A DNA stretch of 64,000 nt, taken from NCBI GenBank assembly GCA_030849965.1, contig JAVDKL010000001.1, positions 3,206,554-3,270,553 on the forward strand, in the 5' to 3' direction. The stretch comes from Schauerella fraxinea (GTDB lineage: Bacteria > Pseudomonadota > Gammaproteobacteria > Burkholderiales > Burkholderiaceae_B). A program made the translations under genes and the position numbers. Of this stretch, positions 33,581 to 42,673 are shown in pieces (within the stretch, counting starts at the first letter, position 1; each line of letters starts with the position of its first letter). The notes below the pieces were generated by a model. The model searched no databases and was not told the DNA's origin. It saw only the letters and a program-made list of their open reading frames with translations.

Positions 33581-33973
33581 CTACGCCAATCCGTACCAGT
33601 TCAGCCCTGTCTCGTCGCCGTACCGCGCGCACATGTGTTCGCGGCCGTAGTGGACGACGAACGCGCCTTTGGTCGCCGGCGCCAGTGCTTCGACGAACGC
33701 GCGAATATCCTTCAAACCGGCTTCGAGCTCACCGGGCGCAAAGTGGAACACCATCTGCAAGGCCACCGGCCAAGCAGGCCGGTTGTCGATCATCGAAAGC
33801 TCGGGTCGCCAGATGACATCATTGACTGCAACGTACAGTTTGGAAGCAGCAAACTCGCCGAACAAGCCTTCATCATCTTCCGCAACGTGCTGCACGCCAG
33901 CCAGGCCCAACGCGGTTTTGACTTCACTGCGTACAACTTTGCTATTTGCTTCCAACACCATCATCGCTGTCAT
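33581..33973 (-). CDS. Hypothetical protein of 130 residues
   Basis: The ATG at 33973 is preceded by a very good AAAGGAGA ribosome site, so this is probably translated. The product is soluble, without signal or membrane segments: MTAMMVLEANSKVVRSEVKT, a region with LYVAVNDVIWRPELSM, and an ending in ARYGDETGLNWYGLA. I do not recognise a family. It lies 264 bases upstream of the LexA box, in the same direction as the repair genes but separated from them. The intervening 33333-33580 shows no gene I can support. Confidence 0.6.
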   Translation of the reverse strand: MTAMMVLEANSKVVRSEVKTALGLAGVQHVAEDDEGLFGEFAASKLYVAVNDVIWRPELSMIDNRPAWPVALQMVFHFAPGELEAGLKDIRAFVEALAPATKGAFVVHYGREHMCARYGDETGLNWYGLA

Positions 33974-34067
33974 GAGCGTCTCCTTTTTCAACGGAAAGAT
34001 TCAATCTAGCGACCGGGTTTAGTCGCCTTGCTAGGATTGTCCTTCTAATCCCCCGCACGGGCAGCAT

Positions 34068-35354
34068 TTAGACGGGTCGTTGTGGTGCCAACAGATCGAC
34101 GTTTGCCGGGCGTCCCGGTAGGTCCAATTTCGCGACCGGCGCCGGCGTGGACGCGATGCGTCGACCCGCGCGCCACACGCCCAGGCGCGTGGCGCGCAGG
34201 CGAATGGCTTCGATCGGATCGCGGGCGTGCAGCAACACAAAGTCGGCACGACGGCCCACTTCCAGGCCCGTTTCGGTGAGCCCCATGATGGCGGCAGGCG
34301 TCGTGGTGACCGCTTCGAAGCAACTGAGCATGGCGTCGCGGCTGGTCATCTGGCCGACGTGCAAGCCCATGTGCGCCACTTCGAGCATGTCGCCCGAACC
34401 CAGGCTGTACCAGGGATCCATGGCACAGTCCTGGCCGAAGGCCACCGGCACGCCGGCCGCCAGCAGTTCGGGCACGCGCGTCATGCCGCGGCGTTTGGGA
34501 TACGTGTCGTGGCGGCCTTGCAGCGTGATGTTGATGAGCGGATTGGCGATGGCGGCCACACCCGCTTCGCGGATCAGCGGAATCAGTTTGGACACGTAGT
34601 AGTTGTCCATCGAATGCATGGACGTCAGATGCGAGCCGACGACGCGGCCGTGCAATCCCAGGCGTTGCGTGTGATACGCGAGCGTTTCGATATGACGCGA
34701 CATCGGATCGTCGGACTCATCGCAATGCATGTCGATGCGCAGGCCGCGTTCGGCCGCCAGTTCGCACAGCAGGCGCACCGATTCGGCACCGTCGGCCATT
34801 GTGCGTTCGAAATGGGGAATGCCGCCCACTACGTCCACCCCCATGTCCAGCGCGCGCACCAGATTGGCCATGGCACCGGGCGCGCGCAAGATACCGTCTT
34901 GCGGAAATGCGACCAATTGCAGATCGAGATAGGGCTTCACTTTTTCGCGCACATGCAGCAACGCCTCGGTCGCGAGCAGGCGCGGATCGCAGACGTCCAC
35001 ATGTGAGCGCACGGCCAGCAGGCCGCGCGATACCGCCCAGTCGCAATAGGCCAGCGCCCGCTCGACCAAGGCTTCTTGCGTGAGCAGGGGCTTGAGTTCT
35101 CCCCACAACGCAATGCCTTCGAGCAGGGTGCCCGACTGGTTGACGCGCGGCAGGCCGTACGACAGCGTCGAATCCATGTGGAAATGTGCGTCGATGAACG
35201 GCGCGCTCAACAGGCAGCCGCCGGCGTCGACGATCTCGCCGGCGTGCGCGGCGATGTTGTGGTCGATGGCCACGATGCGGCCGTCGCGCACCGCGACATC
35301 GATATCGGCGCGGCCATCCGGCAGCACGCAGTGTTTCAGAAGCAGATCGAACAT
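34068..35354 (-). CDS. Amidohydrolase, cytosine deaminase-like
   Basis: A 428-residue metal-dependent hydrolase with the CodA pattern: metal site FIDAHFHMDSTLSYG (about residue 57), HCDESDDPMSRH (His, Glu and Asp of the active site, about 210), VVGSHLTSMHSM (metal His) and AFGQDCAMDPWYSLG (metal Asp, about 305). It would deaminate cytosine or a related N-heterocycle in the cytoplasm. It is the last gene of the BMP-type ABC transporter operon, 63 bases after the permease, linking nucleobase uptake to salvage or catabolism. Confidence 0.88.
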   Translation of the reverse strand: MFDLLLKHCVLPDGRADIDVAVRDGRIVAIDHNIAAHAGEIVDAGGCLLSAPFIDAHFHMDSTLSYGLPRVNQSGTLLEGIALWGELKPLLTQEALVERALAYCDWAVSRGLLAVRSHVDVCDPRLLATEALLHVREKVKPYLDLQLVAFPQDGILRAPGAMANLVRALDMGVDVVGGIPHFERTMADGAESVRLLCELAAERGLRIDMHCDESDDPMSRHIETLAYHTQRLGLHGRVVGSHLTSMHSMDNYYVSKLIPLIREAGVAAIANPLINITLQGRHDTYPKRRGMTRVPELLAAGVPVAFGQDCAMDPWYSLGSGDMLEVAHMGLHVGQMTSRDAMLSCFEAVTTTPAAIMGLTETGLEVGRRADFVLLHARDPIEAIRLRATRLGVWRAGRRIASTPAPVAKLDLPGRPANVDLLAPQRPV

Positions 35355-35417
35355 CGTTTCATTACCTTGAACGGGAAGCCAGCAGCGCGTAAAGGGCGCG
35401 GCCGGCCGGACGGCGCA

Positions 35418-36368
35418 TCAGCGCTCGCCTTTGCGATAGGGTTTCATCAGCGCCTGCGGGTAGGCGGCGCGGCGCGCCATTACCACCAGGGCCAGAATGG
35501 ACAGCACGTACGGCAGCATCAGGTACACCTGATAAGGCAGCTCGGGAATGCCGGGCAGGCTGCCCGCGCCTTGTTGCACGCGCAACTGCAAGGCATCGAA
35601 GAACGCGAAAATCACGGCACCCAGCAACGCTTTGCCTGGCCGCCACGAGGCAAATACCACCAGCGCCACGCATACCCAGCCGCGGCCATTGACCATGTTG
35701 AAGAAGAACGCATTGAACGCGGCCAGCGTGAGAAAGCTGCCGGCAATGCCCATCAGGCTCGAGCCCGCGACGATCGCGCCCATGCGCAGGCGCGTGACCG
35801 ACAAACCCTGACCTTCAGCAGCGGCTGGGTTTTCACCCACCATGCGCAGCGCCAGGCCCACCGGCGTGCGATTGAGGATCCAGGCGATGAGCGGTACCGC
35901 GAGCAACGCCAGCAAGGTCAACGGGGTCTGGGCACCCAGGATCGGGCCGATCACCGGGATGACATCGAAAAAGTGCATTTCGCCGAACGGCGTGATCGTG
36001 GGCGGCGTGGTGACGCTGGGCAGGCTGACGCGATAGGCAAATGCCGAGAGGCTGGTGGCCAGCAATGTGATGCCGAGCCCCGACACGTGCTGCGACAATC
36101 CCAGAGGCACCGTAAGAATGGCGTGCAACAGTCCGAAGAGGGCGCCCGTGAATGCGGCGGCCAGCACGCCCAACCAGAGCGGCGCGCCCAGATACACGGC
36201 GAGCCAGCCCGTGAAGGCGCCCGCCACCATGATGCCTTCGATCCCCAGGTTGAGCACCCCCGCGCGCTCGCACAGGAGCACACCCAAGGTGCCCAAAATC
36301 AACGGGGTGGCCAGGCGCAGCACGGCAATCCAGAATGCGCTCGAGCCCAGCAAATCCATCCATTCCAT
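35418..36368 (-). CDS. Nucleoside/nucleobase ABC transporter permease, second subunit
   Basis: A 316-residue BPD_transp_2 permease with about eight to nine membrane segments. Signature pieces include TPLILGTLGVLLCERAGVLNLGIEGIMV near residue 20 and a cytoplasmic coupling loop GLALRMVGENPAAAEGQGLSV. This is the YufQ/NupQ-type partner in BMP-family nucleoside importers. It starts 18 bases after the first permease. Confidence 0.93.
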   Translation of the reverse strand: MEWMDLLGSSAFWIAVLRLATPLILGTLGVLLCERAGVLNLGIEGIMVAGAFTGWLAVYLGAPLWLGVLAAAFTGALFGLLHAILTVPLGLSQHVSGLGITLLATSLSAFAYRVSLPSVTTPPTITPFGEMHFFDVIPVIGPILGAQTPLTLLALLAVPLIAWILNRTPVGLALRMVGENPAAAEGQGLSVTRLRMGAIVAGSSLMGIAGSFLTLAAFNAFFFNMVNGRGWVCVALVVFASWRPGKALLGAVIFAFFDALQLRVQQGAGSLPGIPELPYQVYLMLPYVLSILALVVMARRAAYPQALMKPYRKGER

Positions 36369-36386
36369 CGTGTTCGTCCTTGGCCG

Positions 36387-37454
36387 TTAGCCGCGCCGCA
36401 CGCGATATTGCGCGAACAGGGTGGCGACCAGCATCGTGAGCAGCGACACCGCCACGATCACGTCGGCAATGTAATTGGGCACCGCGATCGCGCGGCTCAT
36501 GCTGTCGGCGCCGACGAGCATGCCGGCCACGAACACACTCGCGGCGATGACGCCCAGCGGATGCAGGCCAGCAAGCATGGCCACCACCACGCCGGTGTAG
36601 CCGTAACCCGGCGACATATCGAGCGTGACATAGCTGGTGCGGCCCGCGACCTCGATGGCGCCCGCCAGGCCGGCCAGCGCGCCCGACAGCATGGCGGTGC
36701 CGAGCATCACGCGCGTGACGGGCAATCCCAGAAACCGCGCGGCATGCGCATTGGCGCCTACCGAGCGCATCTTGAAGCCGAACACCGTGTAGCGATTGAT
36801 GAGCCACAGCGCGATGGCCAAGCCCACAGCCCACAGCAGCCCGGTATGGGCGCGCGTGCGCGCGATGAGCTTGCTGAATTCCAGATCGGGATTGAGTGCG
36901 ACCGACTGGGGCCAGCCCATCGCCATCGGATCCTTCATGGCGCCGTCCAGCAGCATCGACACGAACAGCAGCACGATGAAGTTGCCCAGGAGCGTGGTGA
37001 CGACTTCGTCCACGCCCAGGCGCGTTTTCAATAACGCCGGGATCAACAGCAATAGCGCGCCGGCGAGCGCGGCCGCCAGCATCATGCCCACGGCCAATAC
37101 GGGCAGAGGCAGATCGAGCCCTACGCCGCCATGCATGCCGCCCACGGCCACGGCCGCCAGCGCACCCAGATAGAGTTGGCCTTCGGCGCCGATGTTGTAG
37201 AACCGGGCGCGAAACGCCACGGCGCAGGCGAGCCCGGTGAGCATGATGGGCGTGGCGCGCGTGAGCGTCTCGGCCCAGGCAAAGCGTGAGCCGAACGCCC
37301 CCTCGAATAGCAGCACATACGTGCGGCCCACGGGGGCGCCGGCCCAGGCCACGAGCAGGGCGCAGATGATGAGGGTGCAGGCGACGGCAGCCAGCGGGGC
37401 GACGGCCATGGCGACGCGGCTGGGTTCGGGGCGGCGCTCGAGCGAGTACTTCAT
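36387..37454 (-). CDS. Nucleoside/nucleobase ABC transporter permease, first subunit
   Basis: A 355-residue permease of the YufP/NupP type: AFRARFYNIGAEGQLYLGALAA (typical of this family), GVDEVVTTLLGNFIVLLFVS and the coupling segment MRSVGANAHAARFLGLPV. Its start overlaps the ATPase stop (ATGA). Confidence 0.93.
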   Translation of the reverse strand: MKYSLERRPEPSRVAMAVAPLAAVACTLIICALLVAWAGAPVGRTYVLLFEGAFGSRFAWAETLTRATPIMLTGLACAVAFRARFYNIGAEGQLYLGALAAVAVGGMHGGVGLDLPLPVLAVGMMLAAALAGALLLLIPALLKTRLGVDEVVTTLLGNFIVLLFVSMLLDGAMKDPMAMGWPQSVALNPDLEFSKLIARTRAHTGLLWAVGLAIALWLINRYTVFGFKMRSVGANAHAARFLGLPVTRVMLGTAMLSGALAGLAGAIEVAGRTSYVTLDMSPGYGYTGVVVAMLAGLHPLGVIAASVFVAGMLVGADSMSRAIAVPNYIADVIVAVSLLTMLVATLFAQYRVRRG

Positions 37455-39037
37455 ACGGCGGCAGTCAGGTCGGAATGAGGGGCGGCGGCGAAGTCGGGCA
37501 AGGCGCCCGTCATGGCCAGGCCGACGGTAGCGGGGGTCCAGTCGCCCACCGGGCGATCGGCCACCAGGCGGCCGGCGCAGAGCACGGCAATCCGGTCCGC
37601 CAGGGCAAAGATTTCGTCCAGGTCTTCGGAGACGAGCAAGATGCCGGCGCCGCGTTCGCGCGCGGCCAGCAAGCGCTCGCGCACATAGGCGACCGCGCCC
37701 ACATCCAGGCCCCAGGTGGGCTGGTCGGCGACGATCAAACGTGGCTCGCGCGACAACGCCCGGCCCAGAATCAGCTTTTGCATATTGCCGCCGGACAGGC
37801 TGCGCGAGCGCACGTCCAACGAGGCGGCGCGCACATCGAACTGGTCGACCAGCGATTGCGCGAAGGCGCGGCCGGCGCCGGCGCGCACCAGCCCGAAGCG
37901 GGCGAAGCGCGATTCATGCAGATCTTCGACGATGGCGTTTTCCCACAACGGGTTATCGCCGATCAGCCCTTCGTGATGACGATCTTCCGGAATGCGGCCC
38001 ACGCCTGCGGCCGTCCATTGCGCTGGTGTTTGCGGCGCCGGCGCATGCTCGGGGCCAAGTCGGATCGTGCCGTCATGCGGGCGCGCCATGCCGGTCAGCA
38101 CCGACACCAACGCGTGCTGGCCATTTCCCGCCACGCCGGCGATGGCCACGATTTCATGCCGATGCACGGTGAGATCCAAGGCATCGAGCTTCGGCGCGGC
38201 GCCGCGACTGCCGCGCACGGTCACTTGCGACAGCGTGACGACGGGGCTGGCTTGCTCGGCGCGCACTGTGGCCTGCGCCCGCGGCAGGACGACTTTACGG
38301 CCCACCATCAGCTCGGCCAGTTCGGCGGGCGAGGTGGCATGCGTATCGCGTTCGGCCACCAGCTTGCCCCGGCGCAGCACCGCCACGCGGTGCGACACCG
38401 CCATCACTTCATCGAGCTTGTGCGAGATGAACACCACGGCCAGCCCCTCGGCGATAAAGCCGCGCAAGGTGGCAAACAGACCATCCACTTCCTGCGGCGT
38501 AAGCACGGCCGTGGGTTCGTCCAGAATCAGAATACGGGCGCCGCGATACAGCGCCTTCAAAATTTCGACCCGCTGCTTTTCGCCGACCGACAGATCGGCG
38601 ACGCGCGCTTGCGGGTTCACGGCCAAACCGAACCGTGCGCCGAGTGCCACGAGTTTCTCGCTCGCCTGGCGGCGGCGCGAGGCCGGCCGCCACAGCGATT
38701 CGGTGCCCACCATCACGTTGTCCAGTACCGTGAGGTTGTCGGCCAACGTGAAGTGCTGATGCACCATGCCCACCCCGGCGGCCAGGGCCGCTTCGGGTTT
38801 GCCGGGCGCAAGCGGTTGACCGAACACCTCGATGTCGCCGGCATCGGCCATGTAATGGCCAAACAGGATCGACACGAGCGTGGACTTGCCCGCGCCGTTT
38901 TCGCCCAGCAGCGCCAGCACTTCGCCGGGCGCGACGGTCAACGACACATCGTCGTTGGCCGTCAGGGTGCCGAAGCGTTTGGTGATGCCGCGCAGGGCGA
39001 GTGCCGGTGCGACGGCGGCGGGCGACACGGTGTTCAT
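37451..39037 (-). CDS. Nucleoside/nucleobase ABC transporter ATPase with two ABC domains
   Basis: A 528-residue double ATPase. Domain 1 has Walker A GENGAGKSTL, signature LSVGEKQRVEILKAL and Walker B ILILDEPTAVLTP. Domain 2 has the degenerate Walker A GVAGNGQHAL, signature LSGGNMQKLILGRAL and Walker B LIVADQPTWGLDV, the usual asymmetric arrangement of BMP/ribose-type importers in which only one site is fully active. It overlaps both neighbours by four bases. Confidence 0.95.
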   Translation of the reverse strand: MNTVSPAAVAPALALRGITKRFGTLTANDDVSLTVAPGEVLALLGENGAGKSTLVSILFGHYMADAGDIEVFGQPLAPGKPEAALAAGVGMVHQHFTLADNLTVLDNVMVGTESLWRPASRRRQASEKLVALGARFGLAVNPQARVADLSVGEKQRVEILKALYRGARILILDEPTAVLTPQEVDGLFATLRGFIAEGLAVVFISHKLDEVMAVSHRVAVLRRGKLVAERDTHATSPAELAELMVGRKVVLPRAQATVRAEQASPVVTLSQVTVRGSRGAAPKLDALDLTVHRHEIVAIAGVAGNGQHALVSVLTGMARPHDGTIRLGPEHAPAPQTPAQWTAAGVGRIPEDRHHEGLIGDNPLWENAIVEDLHESRFARFGLVRAGAGRAFAQSLVDQFDVRAASLDVRSRSLSGGNMQKLILGRALSREPRLIVADQPTWGLDVGAVAYVRERLLAARERGAGILLVSEDLDEIFALADRIAVLCAGRLVADRPVGDWTPATVGLAMTGALPDFAAAPHSDLTAAV

Positions 39038-40059
39038 TTGGCGGGCTTGGGCTCGCTGTCCACAACCTTGACTTCGAACGAGCCATCCAGAATGGCTTTC
39101 TGCTTGGCCTCGACACGCGCCTTCAATTCAGCCGGGATCTTGGATTCGAACGTGCCGAGCGGCGCGAGCGACGAGCCCTTGTGCTTCATCATCGAGTACT
39201 CGCCGAATTCGGCCGGCTTGAACGTGCCTTCGCGCACCTGCTTGAGCGCCAGGTCGATCGTGGGCTGCATATCCCACAAGGCCGAGGCCACGACCGTGTC
39301 CGGATACTGGCTTTGCGTATTGACCACGTTGCCGATGGCCAGCTTGCCGCGTTCCTTGGCCGCGTCCGACACGCCGAAGCGCTCGGCGTACAACACGTCC
39401 GCGCCCTGATCGATCATGGCGAAAGCGGCTTCCTTGGCCTTCGGGGGATCGAACCACGAGCCGATGAAGCTCACGGTAAACGTGGCGTCGGGACGTGTTT
39501 CACGCGCGCCGGCGATGAATGCATTCATCAAGCGGTTGACTTCGGGGATGGGGTAGCCGCCCACCAAGCCGATCTTGCCGGTCTTGGTCATGCCGCCGGC
39601 AATCATGCCGGTCAGATACGCGGGTTCCTGGATGTAGTTGTCGAAAACCGAGAAGTTGGGCTTCTGCGGCTTGCCCGACGACCCCATCAAAAAGCCGGTA
39701 TCGGGATAATCGCGCGCCACCTTGCGGGCGGCCGCTTCGACGGCGAACGCTTCGCCCACGATCAGCTTGTTGCCCTGCTCGGCGTACTGGCGCACCACGC
39801 GCTCGTAGTCCGCGTTGGTCACGTTTTCGGAATACACATAGTCGATCTCGCCGCGCGCCTTGGCGGCGTTCAAGGCCGTATGAATCCGCGACACCCACTG
39901 CTGCTCGACCGGCACGGTATAGACGGCGGCAACGCGTGTCTTGGCCGTTTGCGCATGGACCGGACCGCCCATGACGATGGCGGCAATCACGCCCACGCCG
40001 AGCTTGAGGGCATGGCGTCGCGCGGCGGACGTGGCCGGAAAACGGGAGACGAATGACAT
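39034..40059 (-). CDS. BMP-family ABC transporter substrate-binding protein
   Basis: A 341-residue binding protein from the ATG at 40059: a twin-arginine-like SAARRHALKLGVGVIAAIVMG leader ending in HAQ, then a Med/BmpA fold (TRVAAVYTVPVEQQWVSRI, NADYERVVRQYAEQGNKLIV, GTFKPAEFGEYSMMKHKGS). Family members bind purine nucleosides or related bases. It is the promoter-proximal gene of a five-gene operon that ends with the cytosine-deaminase-like enzyme. The 350-base gap upstream holds several dyads. Confidence 0.92.
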   Translation of the reverse strand: MSFVSRFPATSAARRHALKLGVGVIAAIVMGGPVHAQTAKTRVAAVYTVPVEQQWVSRIHTALNAAKARGEIDYVYSENVTNADYERVVRQYAEQGNKLIVGEAFAVEAAARKVARDYPDTGFLMGSSGKPQKPNFSVFDNYIQEPAYLTGMIAGGMTKTGKIGLVGGYPIPEVNRLMNAFIAGARETRPDATFTVSFIGSWFDPPKAKEAAFAMIDQGADVLYAERFGVSDAAKERGKLAIGNVVNTQSQYPDTVVASALWDMQPTIDLALKQVREGTFKPAEFGEYSMMKHKGSSLAPLGTFESKIPAELKARVEAKQKAILDGSFEVKVVDSEPKPAK

Positions 40060-40262
40060 GGTGACAAGGTCCTTTTCGGATCGAAAGCTAGGAATGAGCA
40101 AGCAGCGCCAATGACGGCATGCCGCGGATGTCTTCGGCACGCCAAGGATGGCGTGCGCAGGGCTTACGATCATGCAAAATGTATGCCATTACAACGTCTA
40201 TTCGCAGTCTGAGACGGAACGCGATGGACGTTGCACTCTTTTGATGCAAGGTTGCGTAACGT

Positions 40263-40277
40263 GCCCCAAATTGGGGC
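40263..40277. promoter_or_regulatory. 15-bp dyad, candidate operator
   Basis: GCCCCAA and TTGGGGC flank a single A. It is fully symmetric and lies in the BMP/panE control region; a binding protein is not identifiable here. Confidence 0.4.
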
Positions 40278-40293
40278 GTGAGTGTTGCAAAGC

Positions 40294-40343
40294 GCGCCAT
40301 TATAGGGCGTTCGGCTGGTCGGCCGACGCGCGCATAATGGCGC
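40294..40343. promoter_or_regulatory. Inverted repeat overlapping divergent -10-like elements
   Basis: Perfect 10-bp arms GCGCCATTAT and ATAATGGCGC are 30 bases apart. Each arm contains a -10-like hexamer on the outward-facing strand, so one dimeric regulator could control both the transporter operon and panE. The regulator is not encoded in the neighbourhood. Confidence 0.45.
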
Positions 40344-40411
40344 TTCATATAAGACCGCCGCCGACGCTTGCAACAGGTGTGCGTCCGGCGGTCACTCCTG
40401 GAGATTGAGCG

Positions 40412-41362
40412 ATGCGTATGTTGTTCTTGGGTGCCGGCGGCACGGGCGGCTATTTTGGCGGACGGGCGGCACAGGCCGGTGCGGACGTCACATTCCTTGT
40501 GCGCGAAAAGCGTGCACAGGCGTTGCGCGCGGATGGCCTGCGCATCGAGAGCCCGCTGGGCGACGCCGTGGTGCATCCCAAAATCGTGACGCAAGACGAA
40601 CTCAAGGATGACTACGATCTGGTGGTGCTGAGCTGCAAGGCGTACGACCTGGATGCGGCCATCGAGGCGATCGCTCCCGCCGTCGGCGAGCACACCACCA
40701 TTCTGCCCATCATGAACGGCGTGGCGCATTACGAGGTGCTCGACACCCGTTTTGGCGCGCATCGCGTGCTGGGCGGCCTGTGCCAGATCAGCGCTACGTT
40801 GGGCGAGGGCGGCGTGGTGCGCCATCTGAACAAGGGCGCCGCCATGACCTTCGGTGAACGCACGGGCGATCACAACAGTGCGCGCAGCCAGGCCATCGTG
40901 GCCGCATTGGGCCAGGCGGGCTTCGACCTTACCAATAGCGCGAATATCTATCAGGCGATCTGGGAGAAGTTCACGTTCCTGACCTCGTTGGCGGCCGCGA
41001 CCTGCTTGATGCGCGGCGCGGTGGGCGAGATCGCCTCCACGCAAGACGGCCTGGACATCCTGCGCGGCCTGATCGCCGAAACGCAAGCCGTGGCCAGCGC
41101 GATGACGCATCCGGTAAGCGCGGAAGCCGACGCGCGCACCAGCAAGATGATGCTCGATCCGGCATCGCCGATGACGGCGTCGATGTTTCGCGATCTGCAA
41201 GGTGGCCAACAAGTCGAAGCCGACCACATCGTGGGCGACATGGCCGCGCGCGCCCGCACGCTGGGCATCGAGACGCCGTATCTGCGCACGGCGTATTGCC
41301 ATCTGCAGGTGTATCAGAATCGACGCGCCAAGCAAGCCAAGACGGCTGAGAAAGCAAGTTGA
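40412..41362 (+). CDS. 2-dehydropantoate 2-reductase (ketopantoate reductase) family
   Basis: A 316-residue protein with an N-terminal NADP Rossmann motif FLGAGGTGGYFGG, the catalytic-domain segment LSCKAYDLDAAIEAIAP (catalytic Lys), PIMNGVAHYEVLD and a helical C-terminal domain with ANIYQAIWEKFTFLTSLAA and the conserved Asn/Ser-Glu region. PanE reduces ketopantoate for CoA synthesis. Bacteria of this group carry several paralogues, so the exact substrate is open. It is followed after 24 bases by the deoxyribosyltransferase gene. Confidence 0.9.
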   Translation: MRMLFLGAGGTGGYFGGRAAQAGADVTFLVREKRAQALRADGLRIESPLGDAVVHPKIVTQDELKDDYDLVVLSCKAYDLDAAIEAIAPAVGEHTTILPIMNGVAHYEVLDTRFGAHRVLGGLCQISATLGEGGVVRHLNKGAAMTFGERTGDHNSARSQAIVAALGQAGFDLTNSANIYQAIWEKFTFLTSLAAATCLMRGAVGEIASTQDGLDILRGLIAETQAVASAMTHPVSAEADARTSKMMLDPASPMTASMFRDLQGGQQVEADHIVGDMAARARTLGIETPYLRTAYCHLQVYQNRRAKQAKTAEKAS

Positions 41363-41386
41363 TCCTCGCGCGATAACGGTACATCA

Positions 41387-41962
41387 ATGAACGATTCCGC
41401 AATCCCCACCGTCAATGCCGTCGGCGCGTCGGCACGTGCAGCGCCGGCGCGCCCAACCTTGTACCTCGCGGGGTTCGATGTGTTTCGCGCCGATGCCGTG
41501 GCGTGGGGCGAGCGGCTGAAGGCAGCGTGCGCCGAGCATGGTTTTGAAGGCTTGTATCCGCTGGACAATGCCGCGCCGGCTGACATAAGCGGGCCGGCAT
41601 TGGCCGAATGGATCTACGAAGGCAATGTGGCCCTGATCCGCCAGGCCGACGCCGTGCTGGCCAACGTGAATGCCTTTCGCGGTTACGAACCGGACTCGGG
41701 CACCGCATTCGAGATCGGCTATGCGGCGGCTTTAGGCAAACCGGTGTGGATGTATATGGAGAGCGACGCAGCCATCGTGGATCAGGTGCCGGGCCGCCCG
41801 GATCCGCGTGATGCGCATCGCACGGTGGATGCCGAGGGCTACACAATCGAAGACTTCGGCTTGCCGCGCAATCTGATGCTGGCGTGCGCTGGGCGCATCG
41901 TGCCCGGCGATGTGTTCGATTGCCTGGCCGCAATGGCGCGCAGCGGCACATTGGGACGCTGA
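41387..41962 (+). CDS. Nucleoside 2-deoxyribosyltransferase
   Basis: A 191-residue enzyme of the NDT family: TLYLAGFDVF opening, LYPLDNAAP, WIYEGNVALIRQADAVLANVNAFRG (the Asp of the ribose site) and EPDSGTAFEIGYAAALGKPVW with the nucleophilic Glu in GTAFEIG. It exchanges bases between deoxyribonucleosides. Its closeness to the nucleobase importer and cytosine-deaminase-like gene suggests a nucleobase-salvage neighbourhood. Confidence 0.93.
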   Translation: MNDSAIPTVNAVGASARAAPARPTLYLAGFDVFRADAVAWGERLKAACAEHGFEGLYPLDNAAPADISGPALAEWIYEGNVALIRQADAVLANVNAFRGYEPDSGTAFEIGYAAALGKPVWMYMESDAAIVDQVPGRPDPRDAHRTVDAEGYTIEDFGLPRNLMLACAGRIVPGDVFDCLAAMARSGTLGR

Positions 41963-41994
41963 TGGGTTAGCGGACGGCGTTGCCTATCTCCCGA

Positions 41995-42495
41995 TCAAGC
42001 CTCGGCCGTCTTCGCCTTCTTCTTTTTCTTCTCGGGCAACGCCAGCATGGTGCCGCGGCACGTGGGCGCGCCGCACAGGCATTGGTAGTCGCGCTTCATC
42101 TGCTTGGTGATCTTGTCTTCCATCACCAGACCGTAGTCGTAAAACAATTCTTCGCCACGCGGGATATCGCGCAGGGCCACCACATACACGCGCTTGCCGT
42201 GCCGGCCTTCCTCGGTCTGGCAATTGGGCGCGCACGCGTGATTGATCCAGCGGGCATCGTTGCCCTGGTCGCCGCCGTCGATCACCTGACCGCTGCTCAA
42301 GGCAAAGAAGAAGGTGTGAAAAGGATCGTCCGGATTGGTTGGATGCCGACGATCCGCTTCTTCGGGTGAAATGCGTGCGCCACCGTATTCGATGATGCGA
42401 GTGCCTTCGGGAATCTTGCGGGCGGCGAAGACGCCGTTGCCGTGCAGCTTGGAGCGGCGCACGGTGTACCAGGGCTTTTCGGTGACGAGGGTCAT
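41995..42495 (-). CDS. SET-domain protein-lysine methyltransferase
   Basis: A 166-residue single SET domain with all hallmarks of the eukaryote-type fold: SKLHGNGVFAARKIPEGT, the pseudoknot pair ARWINHACAPNC (NHxCxPNC) and EELFYDYG. A cysteine-containing post-SET CLCGAPTC follows. A lysine-rich tail ends the protein (EKKKKKAKTAE). It should transfer methyl groups from S-adenosylmethionine to lysine on a protein target that is not identifiable here. An in-frame upstream codon at 42516 is ignored. Confidence 0.92.
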   Translation of the reverse strand: MTLVTEKPWYTVRRSKLHGNGVFAARKIPEGTRIIEYGGARISPEEADRRHPTNPDDPFHTFFFALSSGQVIDGGDQGNDARWINHACAPNCQTEEGRHGKRVYVVALRDIPRGEELFYDYGLVMEDKITKQMKRDYQCLCGAPTCRGTMLALPEKKKKKAKTAEA

Positions 42496-42673
42496 TGCGT
42501 GTGGGCGGTGTTGCAACAGTGGGCGCGATGCGCCGCAGAGACCGAATTATATCGGCGCGCAACGAAAGCGCATGTGCGGCCTGCGCTTCGCGCATGTGCG
42601 CAGCAACCTGAGTCAGCCATGACATCCAGTCGCTCAGGTTCGCCGCTCTCACGGCCAAGCGCTTAGCGGCACG

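Larger units (their letters stand above)
40060..40411. other. Divergent control region between BMP operon and panE
   Basis: A 352-base gap without a gene. It contains at least three dyads: TTGCA/TGCAA at 40231-40249, GCCCCAA-A-TTGGGGC at 40263-40277 and GCGCCATTAT/ATAATGGCGC at 40294-40343. On the minus strand TATAAT (40299-40304) and on the plus strand CATAAT (40333-40338) are -10-like, one in each arm of the last dyad. No convincing -35 partners are visible. Confidence 0.6.

Noticed and set aside
33371-34022. Plus-strand frames across 33371-34022
   Set aside because: They lack ribosome sites and are antisense to the better-supported 130-residue gene.
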